Below the pieces are notes generated by a model. The model saw only the letters and a list, made by a program, of their open reading frames with translations. It did not search any database and was not told where the DNA came from. Position numbers and translations under genes: made by a program. Positions 1 through 15,656 of a stretch of DNA of 64,000 bases are shown here, one piece after another. This stretch comes from Cruorifilaria tuberocauda (taxonomy: Eukaryota > Nematoda > Chromadorea > Rhabditida > Onchocercidae), in contig JABVXU010000006.1 in assembly GCA_013365365.1 (NCBI GenBank), positions 434,001 to 498,000 of the forward strand. The letters run 5' to 3'. Each line of letters opens with the position of its first letter. The first letter of the stretch is position 1.

Positions 1-97
1 GCGGTATGAGCATCATATGACGAATCGCATATTATTCTATGTCTATTTTTTCAGAATAGATGGCGTTACTGGTAGTTTTCTTACTGTGCAATTTTAG

Positions 98-2765
98 ATA
101 GTGCTTACGTGATATCAAAATGCGTTATGCTTGCCAATGAGATGTTAGCTCTCGCTCAACATTTATGTTTCTACGGAAATCCAGCACGTTGCCCACCGTT
201 GGATACAATCGAAAACTTAGCGAAATTATTGCCGATGATTGTCCAAGCACTGTGGCCAAAAAATAGTCCTTTATTACAATTACCACATATTACAGAACAA
301 AATTTACACTATCTTCGTCGTGTAAGCTTATTTTTTATTAAAATAGTTTTAGTATCCGTTATTCTTTCTCTTTTCTCAAAACCAAAAACAAAAAACATAA
401 ACATGTTTTGTAAAATATAGAGAACTGCACTGCATTTATTTTTTCTTCATTTTCTCGAAAGAAAAGTTTTTGGTTTTTTTTTCGCAATTTCATAGATTAG
501 GTTTGTAAATTTGATGTTTACACTAGTTTTTTGAGTAATATCATAATATAAAGTCATTATTTCAAAATTTTTTTAGTCATCAATGTAACACTTTTAGAAC
601 CGTATAATTACTTGTGCAGATCTTGCAAACCTAAATGAAATCAAACGTCGTCAGATATTGCAATCGTTAAGTGATGCAGAATACAATGACATAGTCTTTG
701 TATTACAGTCAATGCCTAAGTTAAGTATCGAACCTCGTTTTGAGGGTAAGCAAATTCATTTTCATTTGATTTGACTTTGTTCTCATTATTTTAATGCGTA
801 TTTTTAGTCTAATCTTTTGCAGTACAAGGTGAAGATGACGCACAAAAAGTAACAGTTGGCTCAGTTGTTACTTTGAAAATTAATTTAAGAAGAAGTCCAT
901 TGTTAGATTCAAATAAACGGGAAGAAGAAATGCGTGAGAGCGGTGAGAAGGTATTGTCAACCCATGTTTATAGATTTTTCAAGTTAGAAATTCTTTTATC
1001 AAACTCTCAGGTCCAGGAAAATTACTTGTGCTAATGGAGATTTTTCGTATTTAATTCCCACTTTACAGGATGCAGAATCAGTAGAAATAGTGGATGATGG
1101 AGAGGAAACAAACGAAGAAAAGGACAACAGTGTTCCAAAAAGGAAAATATGGGAGAAACCGAAAAAAAAACAAAATAGAACGAAACCAGTCAAAAATAGA
1201 CAGGGGCAGAAAACCAAAGTAATAAAAAAAGTTGTAGCCAGTATTAAGCCAGAAGAAAACAACAAAGGGAAATTGGAAGAGCAGAAGAAAGATAGGAAAG
1301 AGAACAACGATGATATGGAAACAATTGGATATAGCGAAAACGAAGAGCCGAGTTGCTCCGAAAAAGGCTACGTCAAAGAGTTGGTTCACGAGTTGATCTT
1401 ATTAATAATTATATTTCTTCTCATAAATCGAAAACAGTTCAGTCAAGACCTTTTCTATTATGCCGTTAATCAATAAATCAGAGTGTCTTATATATGTAAA
1501 TGGGTACTTTTAGGTGCTCTACACAATGTTTCTGATGTTTATGATTGGTTAGATAACTGTGTAAAACTGCTTCCTAGAATATTTCGTTCTTTTGATGTGA
1601 TTTGGGAAAAGATGTTATTTGAGGTATTTTGCATTTCTGAGAAATGTAAGTAATTTTTTTTTCAGCGAAAACGAAAAGGGAAACGGTAGTGGTTCGGAAG
1701 GGGTGGAGGAAGAAGAATCAGATAATGAAGATTGGGCGAATGAAAGTGTGATGAAGAAAGAATCCATTTTAGGGAACAAAAGTAAAAAGACTCATCCAGT
1801 GCACTGTCCTTATTTTTCGGGTGAAAAATTCGAATGGTGGTGGTTATTGCTTGTTGACAAAAAACTTCGCAAGCTGGTCGTACCAGCAGTGCATTGCACA
1901 ACACTTGTTAATGAACAAACGGTTTATTTTAAATATTTTACTTGCTAGTAGAAATATTAATCGTTAGTTTTTTGTGGAAATGTGTGTAGTAGTTGTTCTT
2001 AGATTAGAAACTTCGACCAATAATTTGGCCACCAGATCATACTAAAACGAAATATGTTTGTCCTTTTTTTTTCACATATGGATATTAATAATGGTCAAAC
2101 TTGTACTCTCATCATTAATTGCAGGTGGAAATAAAGTTTGCGGCGCCTCAACAGAAAGGCACATATTACTATAACTTATTAATTAAGTCGGATTCATATA
2201 TGGATTGTGATTATTTACTGGATCTTAAGGTCATATTTTTGTTTCTCCCGTACAATTACTTTTGTCAAGAATCACTCAGAAGTCGTATAGAATATTTTTA
2301 TTTTCTTGTTCATAAAGTTGATAATCTCTTAAGTCCAGCTTTTCTGTGAAAAGTGCATTTGAACACAAAACACTTTTTTTCAACTAATAGCTTCAGACTT
2401 CATTGTTCTCTCTGTTAATCTCAGTAATTGGTAATTGAAATTCTTGTTTTCTCTGTTGCAAATAACAAGAATATAGTATTATTTAAACTTAAGTGTTTTC
2501 ATCGAGTATAATTTAACATTTAATATATATCCATGACACTTTGAATCAATAAATTATCGAGACCACCAATCAGATGACGTCATAGAACTAATTTAAGTAA
2601 TTTTTATTTTTGAATCTTCAGCTCCAAAGTAGAATTTCCTTTTTTCAGTTAGATGTACATGAGGCGAAAGAAGTACCTATAATTAAATACGAGGATTCAG
2701 ATGAGGAAGAACAATTGGAGGATTCATCTGACTATACGGAAGATTCGGAATCGGAACATGAATAG
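98..2765 (+). CDS. sec63: SEC63-like ER translocon J-protein, 3' part (5' end outside window)
   Basis: Exons 98-321, 598-745, 823-950, 1069-~1391, 1666-1921, 2125-2229 and 2649-2765 keep phase. The first encodes part of the Sec63 helical (Brl) domain (PPLDTIENLAKLLPMIVQ, SPLLQLPHI); the next continues it with CADLANLNEIKRR. Then come a lysine- and glutamate-rich linker, the FN3-like domain (THPVHCPYF, EWWWLLLVDKK, IKSDSYMDCDY, LDVHEAKEVP) and a strongly acidic tail ending in a TAG at 2763-2765. In the known family Sec63 spans the ER membrane, recruits BiP through its J domain and contacts Sec61; the acidic tail binds Sec62. The J domain and membrane spans must lie left of the window. The 1391/1666 junction is uncertain because its donor (GTTGAT) is weak. 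The C. elegans counterpart is DNJ-29. Family assignment is firm. Confidence 0.93.
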
Positions 2766-3684
2766 CATTTTTAAAAGTTCTTGCAAATTCATGTGGTATT
2801 AAGAACTGTGTTAGTGTTTTATGAATACATTTGATTCTATCATCCATCATATTCTTTTTCCTTTTGGCTGAACTGATTTAAATGCTCTTTAATTTATTGG
2901 CACTGGATAGTATGGGTAGCTTAAAACTTGAAAAGTATCTAAGTTGCCGCTAATTCATATGAATGATGCAGTGTCTAGTTGACTGCTACAACATCTAGGA
3001 ATATCGTAACTGAATTATGGATAGAATTTCTCCAACATTGCTTGTTGTTTGGAGGACTGCAATTTTCGAAAAAGTAATCTACATTGTTAAAAATTTTCCT
3101 TCTCGAGCCTGGATTCTCAATCTTTGTTGTACAAATAATGCTCATAAATTTTTTGAGCCTTTTTGATATCATTAAAACTGAATCAGTTAGGTTCAATCGG
3201 TGATAATTTTTCCCATGATTTTTATGAAATGATATAAGTTGCAGATAAATACATTGTAGAACAACTGTTATGCGTCTTAACTGCTTCTAAGATTCGAGAT
3301 AAAATTAACATCTCCACAATCATTTCGAAAAACACACAATACATTTAAATTTATTCGGAAATGGTTGTCATAGTGATTACTGATTTGCAGTATTCCACAC
3401 AAAATGTTGAATTGACAAATTATTTTCATTGGGTGCGTTTCACACCATTCTAGATAGTTCATGAATATAATAGTATGAAACTCGAAAAAAATGCGTATGG
3501 ATGTGACTTCGATGTGCCGGATTTTTCACGAAACTTCGGGGAATTTCCAAGAATATCATAGCAGTGGATACAAAGAACAATAGCCAGTAGATATGAATTA
3601 CATTTAAGTATGAGCAATGATTTAAAAAAACGAGTTGGTATCATTCTTGAAAAGTTATATTTTCTTAAATATTATAAAATGTAA

Positions 3685-3909
3685 ACAACCATTTACACTA
3701 CAGATACAGAAAGAGAAGATGGTGACAGCACAAGTGATGGGACAGCAGCTGAAATAACTGTCTCAAGGAATGGGAGAGTGGAACAGTTTTTGACTAAGAA
3801 ATGGATTTTATCAATCTCAATTTTTAACATGTCTAGTTCAGTTTCTTCACCAGTTATGGAAGGCAATCTAAGGGCGAATTCCCAAATAGTTCCTCCAGTA
3901 AAATTCTAA
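3685..3909 (+). other. Orphan open frame behind a splice-acceptor-like site
   Basis: About 74 codons are open, ending in TAA at 3907-3909, with no ATG near the left edge. The translated part after CTACAG (3698-3703) is polar and acidic (TEREDGDSTSDGTAAE), then VSRNGRVEQFLTKKW. No family was recognised. It could be a last exon of an unseen gene, a decayed mobile-element fragment or chance. Confidence 0.2.
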
Positions 3910-4517
3910 AAACATGATGCATAGGTCCTCAAGTTCAGGACACTTAACTACATTGTAGTTTTGAGACCCAAGGTCATGACTTATAGAAACATTCCTAATG
4001 GACTATATTCAGTGTTCTCCTATTTTAATTGAGCTTGTTCGAGCTCAGAACGGCGCACAACAAGATAAGAATTGGAGGAAAAAGAAACGATAGTTTAAAA
4101 GTTCATTAAAATCTCAAATATCTCCAAACTTTGTGAAAAAAATTTAAAAAAGGTTTAAAAAAAGCATTTGAAAGCTAAAAATTTGGAACAGTACAAATAT
4201 CAGAGATGCCGTACACACTGAAAGAATACGAATGCAGAATTGAGCTTTTTTCCGATCCCTACTTAGCTCACCAAATTTCTCGTTTTGACAAGCAAAATTT
4301 TTGGCATAGGGCTAGACACAAAACTGGCATGAATACATGTTCCGGCAAATTCGTTCCTTTTCTAGTATAGCAAGTCAGAAGACGAATGACATCGTATCAC
4401 TGATAAAACAGTCACATATCTGGTTGGTGAGCGTAAAATATTTTAAATTTTAATGAATCTTTACAAGTGAATTAACTGATTTGAGATTCGGAAAATCGAT
4501 ATAGTCAGTAAAGGAAA

Positions 4518-4573
4518 ATGAAACATCAGAATTAAGGAGAATGAAATGAAACATCGGAATTAAGAGAACCAAA
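4518..4573. repeat. Two-copy 28-bp tandem duplication
   Basis: The motif ATGAAACATCRGAATTAAG occurs twice with a 28-base period (starts near 4519 and 4547), with a few mismatches toward the 3' end of each unit. Confidence 0.65.
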
Positions 4574-5079
4574 TGCTTTAAAAATTAGAGAATCATCACA
4601 GCTAAAAAATTTCATACTTTTCTAAAATTCGTTTCGGAGACGCTCGTTAAGGGCAGCAGCCACTGTCTTAATACGAATACCTAAACCTAATCATTATAAA
4701 TCCTCACTTAAAACAATAATTCTCAAGAAGCAGCAAGTTTTTTCAATTTCCTTTCCAAAGTAAAATTTATACCGACATTCTGAACAAACTTCGGATGCAG
4801 CGACATCTTAATGTACTTCTCATTGATCGAAAAATTATTTCTCAAATAGCTAATACCTAATCACTTTTATAACTTCTGCACGAACAGAATCATTTGACAC
4901 TATGTTGAATAATTACTTTAATTAAAGGATCGATTTTTCCCTTCCGACTAAACCTCGAAAAAATATCACAAAAGAATGGAAAGAAAAAATACAGCTTCGA
5001 ACTTGGAATTCGAAGTAAAATCACATGTTAATCAGTTTATGTAGCTGCACACGTAATACCAATTAACCGGAAATATTTT

Positions 5080-7301
5080 CTATGAATTACCTCTGTCGGA
5101 TGATTTATCGAAATGACGAACGATATCTGTGACAAGATCATGATGTTGTTTGACAACATTATCCCAACCTGGCGTAGATGTAATGTTTCGTGGATGCTGG
5201 ATGATAAATTCCACGGCACGATGTCTAAGGCGTGGTGCACTGTAGATATCCGAAATGATGAGCAATTCACAAACATTTTCAAATGTCAAAGCCTGCAAAT
5301 GAAACATCCAGACGATGATATAAACATAGTTCTTTAAAAGCACAATAATCCTTATACTGCAATGAATTATGCAACTTCAAATATATTGACGCGGATATTC
5401 TGGATTCTTCTACCAGAGATACGAACAAATCACGACCACAAAATTAGAAAGAAATAACAAAAAATCTGGATGGCATATTTATAAACCGCTCACTTGAATC
5501 AAGGCTTTTTCACAGTGACCTTTTAATTCTTCAAGCCGATACTTATCTGCAGCAATTAATAAATCGGAGGCAAATGCAAATTCATTAACATCTCTTAAGC
5601 AACGTCCACAGTAAATGAAATTAAGCATTTCCGTGACTGTATCATATTCCAAATCCTCGATTACCATTACACCCTATAACAAGACATTCATCCGAAACAA
5701 GACGACAGAACGAAAAACATTTACATAAAAAAGATTGAACCTCGCACTTTGTTGTTAAATATGCTGCAATATAATCTATCCAGAAAGATATTTTCTCTTT
5801 TTTTGAACTCTTATAACAAGAGTTCCAAAAAATTTATCTAACTGAAGTTCACAATAATTAAATTAAAACGTATGCAAAATTAAACTTACCGTTTTAGCTT
5901 CATTGGTGTCTTCGTGCCTAAGCATTGCAGCAAAAACCGGAGATCTAGCAGCGAGAATAGCTCGATGAACTCTAATTTCTCGTTCACCCACTTTTATTGC
6001 GAAATCAGTCAACACATTATCTTTCAACATTTTCAAATAATCATCCGTGAGTTGCTGCTCACTATTACTCTGAAAATAATTATAGCAAAATAAGACAAAC
6101 AAAATTAATTCGCAGAGTAAATGCTGTCCTTCCATCCTTTTCTTTTTTTGACAAACACCTCCATAAGGAAAAATAAGTGGAGAAAGACATGAAAAGAACA
6201 AAACTACAAATTGTAATTGCATTGGAAAAATTCTCAGTAAAATTCAACAGCCTTACAGTTAGCATCTCTTCCAGCGTTGTAGTAACAGTTTCTACAGCTA
6301 CATCTATCTCAACATTCACAATAATTGAATCATTTGGCAATATCTGCGGAAATAAAACATCTCGTTTTATGTACGAAACATAATCAGAATGAGAGGGATT
6401 TGGGTGGATACGCATTTCGATCTCTTTCATTTCGCTGGTTCGTAAAATGAAGCTGAAAAGATTGATGTTTCAGCGCAGTAATCAAAAACTAAATATTGAA
6501 TGGAATAATTGATTAGTAACTTGTTACAACATACCAGAGGCCAGAAAACGATTACACGAAATTAGAATTTTGAGATTAAAATATGCATTTGATAATTTTG
6601 AACTTTGATTCATTAATTCATTCACTTTATCTTGATTTATTTTAATATAAAAATTAATTTACCGAGATTTGAAACCAATTTTTCCATTTTTGCATGGTGC
6701 GTTTGTATTACTGACCACTCTATTAAGACATAAAAAAACAAAATCTTTGTTGTTTTCACCGTTGCCTTTTGGGTAAATTTTAATAGACCAGGTAAGTGTA
6801 TCTTCACCACGATGAAGGTGAACAAAATTTTCCAAATATTCCTGATAACAATGTGAAAAATTCTTCACCGTCCAACTGTGTTTCACATGCTGAAGAAAGC
6901 TAAGCATTTAATTTCAGTTCACGTATCTTTTTTGCGGCGGTAATGTTTTATGCACTTTTGCTTGAGAACTTAATTTCCTAAAAATCAATTAGCAATCATT
7001 AATAAAGCACATTTTTTGAACATTTAAATCACACCTTGATTAGAATCATTTTAAAAATTTGTAACACTGTCCCGAAGAGGAGAGATACTTAAAAACATCA
7101 AGCAGTCATTAGGAACTGTTATAATTAAAGAGATCCGAGCTGCCTATAAAAATAGCGCAAACAATGAACTGCCACTAATCGAAATTAAGTAATCCGACGA
7201 ACCTCAACTTTGATCTCAGTTTGAGAAGAATTCGAAGAGTGAGAAGCCAGCGTCGACGAAGATTCGATAGGCATACTTAACTCGGAATTTGACGGCTCCA
7301 T
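5080..7301 (-). CDS. MATH-BTB protein, SPOP/MEL-26-like CUL3 substrate adaptor
   Basis: Six minus-strand exons: 7203-7301, 6663-6889, 6257-6452, 5890-6069, 5494-5673 and 5080-5292, all phase-consistent, giving 364 residues (human SPOP is 374). A Ser-rich N-terminus (MEPSNSELSMPIESS) is followed by a MATH domain at about 34-165 (HSWTVKNFSHCYQEY, WSIKIYPKGNGENNKDF, then IKRDVLFP). A BTB domain spans about 185-294 (NVLTDFAIKVGEREIRVHRA, ILAARSPVFAAML, FIYCGRC, LLIAADKYRLEELKGHCEKA). A BACK-like tail follows (LIISDIYSAPRLRHRAVEFI, TPGWDNVVKQHHDLV). In this family MATH binds substrates and BTB binds CUL3, so a role in ubiquitin-dependent turnover is likely. A pyrimidine run before AAG just upstream of the ATG could be a spliced-leader acceptor. 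C. elegans has many MATH-BTB paralogues, so orthology to MEL-26 is not claimed. Confidence 0.92.
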
Positions 7302-8658
7302 TCTTTACAAATTCCTTGAAAAAAAAATTCATAACAAAGGAAGCAGAAAAAAACCAACAAAAATGAGCACTTCCACTCAACGCATGTCTGTGATTTACTG
7401 TGACGTGGTATTTACATCGAGCAGAAGCAATTTATTTTGGTACTATGTGATGATTTTTCAATAAATTTTAGCAGTAAAACTCTTACTAGTAACAATACCC
7501 CAATCAAACAATAATATTAGTAAGTTTTTCACACGAGCTACGCAAAAAAAATGTATATAATTAAATCCTTACAATGCTTTCACCAAATCACTAGTTATTA
7601 TATTATTGTATATTAAATTTGAAAATTAAAAGTGTAAGTATCAGTCAACTGCACATTAAGACAGTGCGAATTTTTGATCAACTTGTAGTTTTATAAAACT
7701 TTTAATAGATAAGAAAATGCAGAACAAAATCCAAACAACCACTTACTGGAAATAATATATTAAAATAATTTGAAAAAGCAATAACAGATTTGAATATTCA
7801 TCTGGTCAACAATGAATTACAGATAAGCTACATACAGCGAATTTTTCTCAAAACAACGCTACCCGTCCATTTTAAATATGCTGAAATTTACATATAAAAA
7901 TTATCCAATTAATTCACTTTTTTAAAAAAATTCATAGAATTTTTAAATAGTGCCATGAAAACTAAAAATACAAAAACCACAAATATTATCATAACTCCTA
8001 GCTTTACATTAAAAAAGAAATAAGAGCGGCATGTTGTTAAACAGAAATATGTGACTAGATAGATAACATTATCTAAGTGTTAATGCGCATAAAACAAGGA
8101 GCTTGTTATGAAAAGAAATAGAATTCGGCAACTGAGTTACATAGTTGTTGTTTTTGTAAATAAATTCCCCAATATAACATTAAATCATTCAAAAATAACG
8201 CAGTCTCCAAAGATGGGTCCCACGATCATTCGTTAATAGCACGTGCTGCGTAATTTTACGATTTGTAATGAAAAAAAAAAGAAATATTACTAAATGTCAA
8301 AAGATTATTTTAAATATTGCAAAAAATAAGTTTTATAAAACACTGTAGAATAAAATGCAGAATATAGTAAAAAACCATTGAATGACAACCAATTTTGTTG
8401 AAGGTATGGATTAATTCATTTCATTAAATACATTTTTCTTATCTTTTTAAAAAATTTCAGATATAGATTTAGAATTTGTACACATCAATAAATTCCACTA
8501 CAATTTCCTACTCGGTAAAAGTAAAAAAAAAAACCAGAAGTAGTGCGATCGCAACTTCGGAAGACAAAAAAATATAAAATTTAGAGCCACTACCGCACGA
8601 TAACCACAGTAGTTGAGATACTGTATACTTTCGCCCGGTTGTAGACTGATGAAGATTT
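7302..8658. other. Intergenic DNA between two minus-strand genes
   Basis: It separates the end of the GLD-4-like gene (8659) from the start of the SPOP-like gene (7301), so it should hold the 3' UTR of the first and the promoter of the second. The DNA is AT-rich and no coding signal or strong repeat was seen. Confidence 0.6.
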
Positions 8659-12033
<3,375 letters not shown>

Positions 12034-13427
12034 TCAAATTTACACAAAAGAGCCGTCTAGAAGAATTTAACGATTATAAAGAAAAGTCCATGCAGCGGCC
12101 TGTTACATTAAGATGTAGCAGAAACTACCAGCTAGTTTTGTTTATTGTCCTCAATTTCCGCTTGATGGGAAGATTCGGTTCAGTAATAGAAGGAAATGTC
12201 TTGGTAAATACTGACTGGTTGCAAGACACAGATGAGATGTTCATCTACGTGACTACGCCCTCTGGATATCTGCCAAAGAGGTGACTTTTTCTTTGTTTAC
12301 AGAAGAAATATTTAATTGTGTGATAGATACCATATTTTCTGTCCATGATGTTTCGCTGTGGTTTCCTTGGTCAATAAATGGCGTTAATTTTAGTTGTCAA
12401 ATAATCAGGTTGATCTGTTAGGTTTTGTTGTTATTCAGTGACATTGTTTTCTCAAGTCTTCTCAGTTCACTTCAATTAATAAGTTACTTTAGTCTTATTT
12501 GATCACTAAACTACCCCCTTTTTATTGTCACAACATGAAATTTATTTTCGATTCACTTTGGATGTTTGGCGGTTGTCTATTACTACTGAGTATGGTATTA
12601 TGCAGTATAGAAATGTATCTGAATTACTGATTATTTTATGTCGCAGCTTGAGAATTATTCGGGAATGCATGCGCTTCTAATAATTTATTTTTAATTGTGT
12701 GCCTTAACCAGCAGAATTTAATCCCTCCATACTTTTGAGTATACTGAAAAGTGTTTTATTTCTCGCTCTAAGCAGTTGACGTTTCTTCAATCAATTTCAA
12801 TGTTCGGTGGTCAATCAGCTTTCTCTTCTCAGTCTCAACTTTAATAGTAAAGCTTGATTTCAGATCATATTTGCTCAGCATTATAAGTCAGATAAATTTC
12901 CACACTGCTGTGTGCTTCTCATTCATATGTTACTGGTTGAGGAAATGTCACTTGAGCAACTAGAGACGTTGGAATTTCCAATTCAGTTTGCAGTTCTCGA
13001 TTGCCCATTCATTGCTTTGATGAAACATTTCAATAGTTTTAATTTACTACATTATCTTTGAAATTATTTTTAGATTGGTAAAGCAATTCGCATTATGGGT
13101 TTTTTGTTTTCTAAGCATGTTCCGAAGGTATATTTTTCGTAATGAAAATTGCATTTCCGAAAGAATCAATTTTATCTTGCTTCTCTCGAAATAAGTAAAA
13201 TTTAAATACTTATGATTGAAATATAGTTTCATTCTATTTATTGTAGCGGCAGATACTTATTTTCCCATAGCTAACATAACCTAACAAATTTGGGAAGTTA
13301 TTCCCGACGTTAAAATGAGGATCAACTTGTATAGTAAAGCAAATGAATAAAGAAATATACCTGTGGTGAGGTATAAATAAGGAAAACATAAGCAGAAACA
13401 AAAGTTCTTAAATTTAATCTTAAGGAT
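12034..13427. other. Divergent promoter region between gld-4-like and glutaredoxin genes
   Basis: The two genes start back to back 1.4 kb apart, so control elements of both should lie here. A possible spliced-leader acceptor for the minus gene is the CTTCTAG read on that strand at about 12057-12063. A plus-strand ATG frame of 64 codons ends at 12284 but matches no family. No repeat stands out. Confidence 0.55.
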
Positions 13428-14318
13428 ATGGATAAAGTACAGAGATTTATTGATAATTTGGTTGCGTCGAAGAAAGTTAGTTTTACGTATCCGTTTTCTG
13501 TTTTCAATAGATTATTGATAGCAATTATAAATTGATGGAAGAAATGTTTTAAATCTCATTTAATTCCATAAATTGGATTGCTCTTTTCAAATCCCATTTT
13601 CTAATAAAAATAAATTTTGAATAAAATTTAGAATTTTTTTGAAATGTCTTAACAGGTAGTAGTAATATCAAAGAGCTGGTGCATATATTGTAAGCGAACA
13701 CGTAAAGCGCTTTCTCTCTGTCCTTTTAAGACAGATGTAATGGAATGGATCGATATCAACAAAAGATCTGATGGAAAAGAAATTTTGGATTATATGGAAC
13801 AGATAACTGGGTCAAGGTTATATTTATGCTAGTTACATTACTGAATATGTTCTTAGTTTAAAAATCATTGGAATGCAGTGGGATGTAATATTATTTTTTA
13901 AATTTTTCTCGTGAAGTTCTTTAGCAGGGGATAATGTGGTCATTGAAGGAGTCATTATTAGGGAAAATAAAAACGGAGATCAATAAAATCAAGAAATAAA
14001 CTTAGACTGGAAGACCTAGAATGGAACTCTAATGCGAATTTTTATCAAAAATTCTCCCAATTTTGTTCCTCAAAACTGCATTTTGACGGAGGTAATAAGT
14101 AGAAACATTACCCCCGTATCTTCCGTTCCGGTTGGAATTTTGGATGTGAGAATCTAAGTCAAGATATTTGGTACATCCTCGAACGTTTAATTTTCAGGAA
14201 AGTACCACGAATTTTCATCGGAGGTGAATTTTTTGGAGGTTGCAATGAAATACAAGCAGCAAAGAAGAATGGTTTTTTAGAATACAAGCTTAGTATAATT
14301 GGAGCTATACCTCTGTAG
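13428..14318 (+). CDS. Glutaredoxin, dithiol type with a CIYC active site
   Basis: Exons 13428-13475, 13656-13816 and 14198-14318 join in phase to give 109 residues, the usual length of a single-domain glutaredoxin. The active site is SKSWCIYCKRT (C25, C28). The glutathione-binding Val-Pro with cis-proline is KVPRIFIGG (P73), followed by the glycine pair in FFGGCNEIQAA. Glutaredoxins reduce protein disulfides and protein-glutathione adducts using glutathione. No targeting peptide is visible, so the protein is probably cytosolic. CIYC differs from the common CPYC. AATAAA signals at 14669-14674 and 14698-14703 may end the transcript. A paralogue-level assignment is not possible. Confidence 0.92.
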
Positions 14319-15026
14319 TTTTATAGAATAACCACTGGCACCTGAGTGATAAAAACTTCGAGTTTCAACAGATAGTTTCTTGTTTGATTTACCATTGTTT
14401 AATGAACCGAATAGGACAGTTCTTATTTCACTTGTTTTAATTTATGCAACAACAGCTTACTTATTATTTAAAGAATTAAAGAAGCTTTCATCGAAACCAT
14501 TGTCGAATAAGGAAAAAAATTTCTACCAGATAATTCTTAATACTACTCAACTCTCCCAATTCTTTCAACTGTTCAAGTCAATCAAAGACCTTTTAATTTA
14601 ATCCTCAGTAAAAGTAGAATCCTTCATCAGGTTACAAAGGAATTCCCCTCACAAATCTCTCAACAAAGAATAAAACTCTTGCAAATTTCGTTAGTGAAAT
14701 AAAACAATTTACCTAAATCCAAAACTTTTATTATTACAAATCTTATTGGAAGAGGAGGTACCCAATTATGGGAAGACTGCTTTGGGAAATGAATTATAAT
14801 TTTAAAGTATCAGTTTTTTCCAGATTTCGAAACCTGGATATAGATCGGAGCAATTATCTACTTTATGTATTGATTCGAATAAATACAATAATGGGAGGAT
14901 AAGCTGTCAGATTGTCTTTGTATTAAGTCTAATTTAAAAGAAAATCTGAGTTTGAGCTACAAAAAATGAATTAGAACAGCCGGAAAACTACATTTATCAA
15001 TAAAATACTCGTAGAGAACAAATATT
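14319..15026. other. 3' UTR and intergenic DNA between convergent genes
   Basis: It lies between the glutaredoxin stop and the LDL-A protein stop, which face each other. A 74-codon plus frame ending at 14601 is AT-rich and hydrophobic with no family resemblance; it is probably UTR. AATAAA occurs at 14669 and 14698. Confidence 0.55.
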
Positions 15027-15656
15027 TTAGGAATAAAGTGAACCTATCAATAAGTCATCCTCATCGTCACCATTATTTTGCTCCATATTTAAACTCTTCC
15101 TCATGCCGTATGCCCGATTATTTCGAACCAGATCATTTCGTCGTCTTCGACATCTCACGACAACCACAATTAATAGTATAATGAAGAGTACGAAAGCTAA
15201 AGCGATATACCATTCGTTAAATTGCGCAGGCCGAAGAACAGATATACTAGCATTACTAATTGGATTAACCTTATCCATCCCAGTTCGTATCGCTGATTTC
15301 ATTTGTTCTTCACGAGGCACATTAATATACTTATTCTGCCACTGCCTGTAATAAAGATTTCGCGAATATAGCTGCACTAAAGATGTCTGATGACCTCTTA
15401 AATCGCATAATGCTTAATTAAAAGTATAGATTTCATGAAGCATTAACCTTTTGTCGCAATCAATTTCATCAGACCCATCAGAGCATTGTGCAATACCATT
15501 ACACAGATCATATTGTGCGATACATTCGCCATTATTGCACATCCATTGCCATTCACTACCGCAAGCTAACATCTGGCCCGATGCGCACGATATTACCATT
15601 TCCGAGATAACTATTGATTGGTAAATGCACGTATGGAAAGCACAAGTTATCATCAT
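15027..15656 (-). CDS. Single-pass membrane protein with one LDL-receptor class A domain
   Basis: Exons 15448-15656 and 15027-15396 join in phase 2 through an AAG acceptor (192 residues from the first ATG). One LDL-A module carries all six cysteines (C32, C40, C45, C52, C58, C67) and the calcium-binding end [11 protein letters not shown] juxtamembrane stretch ([17 protein letters not shown]) is followed by a membrane helix at about 132-151 ([19 protein letters not shown]), then RCRRRR as stop-transfer. The cytoplasmic tail ends in [13 protein letters not shown], which fits the acidic dileucine sorting pattern. LDL-A modules bind extracellular ligands, often lipoproteins or basic proteins; the ligand here is unknown. 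The N-terminus is the weak point: the first 25 residues are only moderately hydrophobic, so a signal-peptide exon may lie upstream. Confidence 0.8.

Larger units (their letters stand above)
2766..5079. other. Intergenic DNA between convergent SEC63 and SPOP-like genes
   Basis: Two genes end facing this 2.3 kb stretch. It holds the 3' UTRs, an orphan open frame at 3685-3909 preceded by an acceptor-like CTACAG, and a two-copy tandem duplication at 4518-4573. No recognisable protein was found on either strand. Confidence 0.6.

Noticed and set aside
999..1389. Two long minus-strand frames, Phe- and Ser-rich
   Set aside because: They are the reverse of the Lys/Glu-rich SEC63 linker exon and have no family resemblance.
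12090..12284. 64-codon plus frame starting MQRPVTLRCSRNYQ
   Set aside because: It lies in the 5' region of the minus-strand GLD-4-like gene, lacks clear splice sites and matches no family.
14380..14601. 74-codon plus frame after the glutaredoxin
   Set aside because: Low-complexity hydrophobic translation inside the likely 3' UTR, with no domain and no start context.
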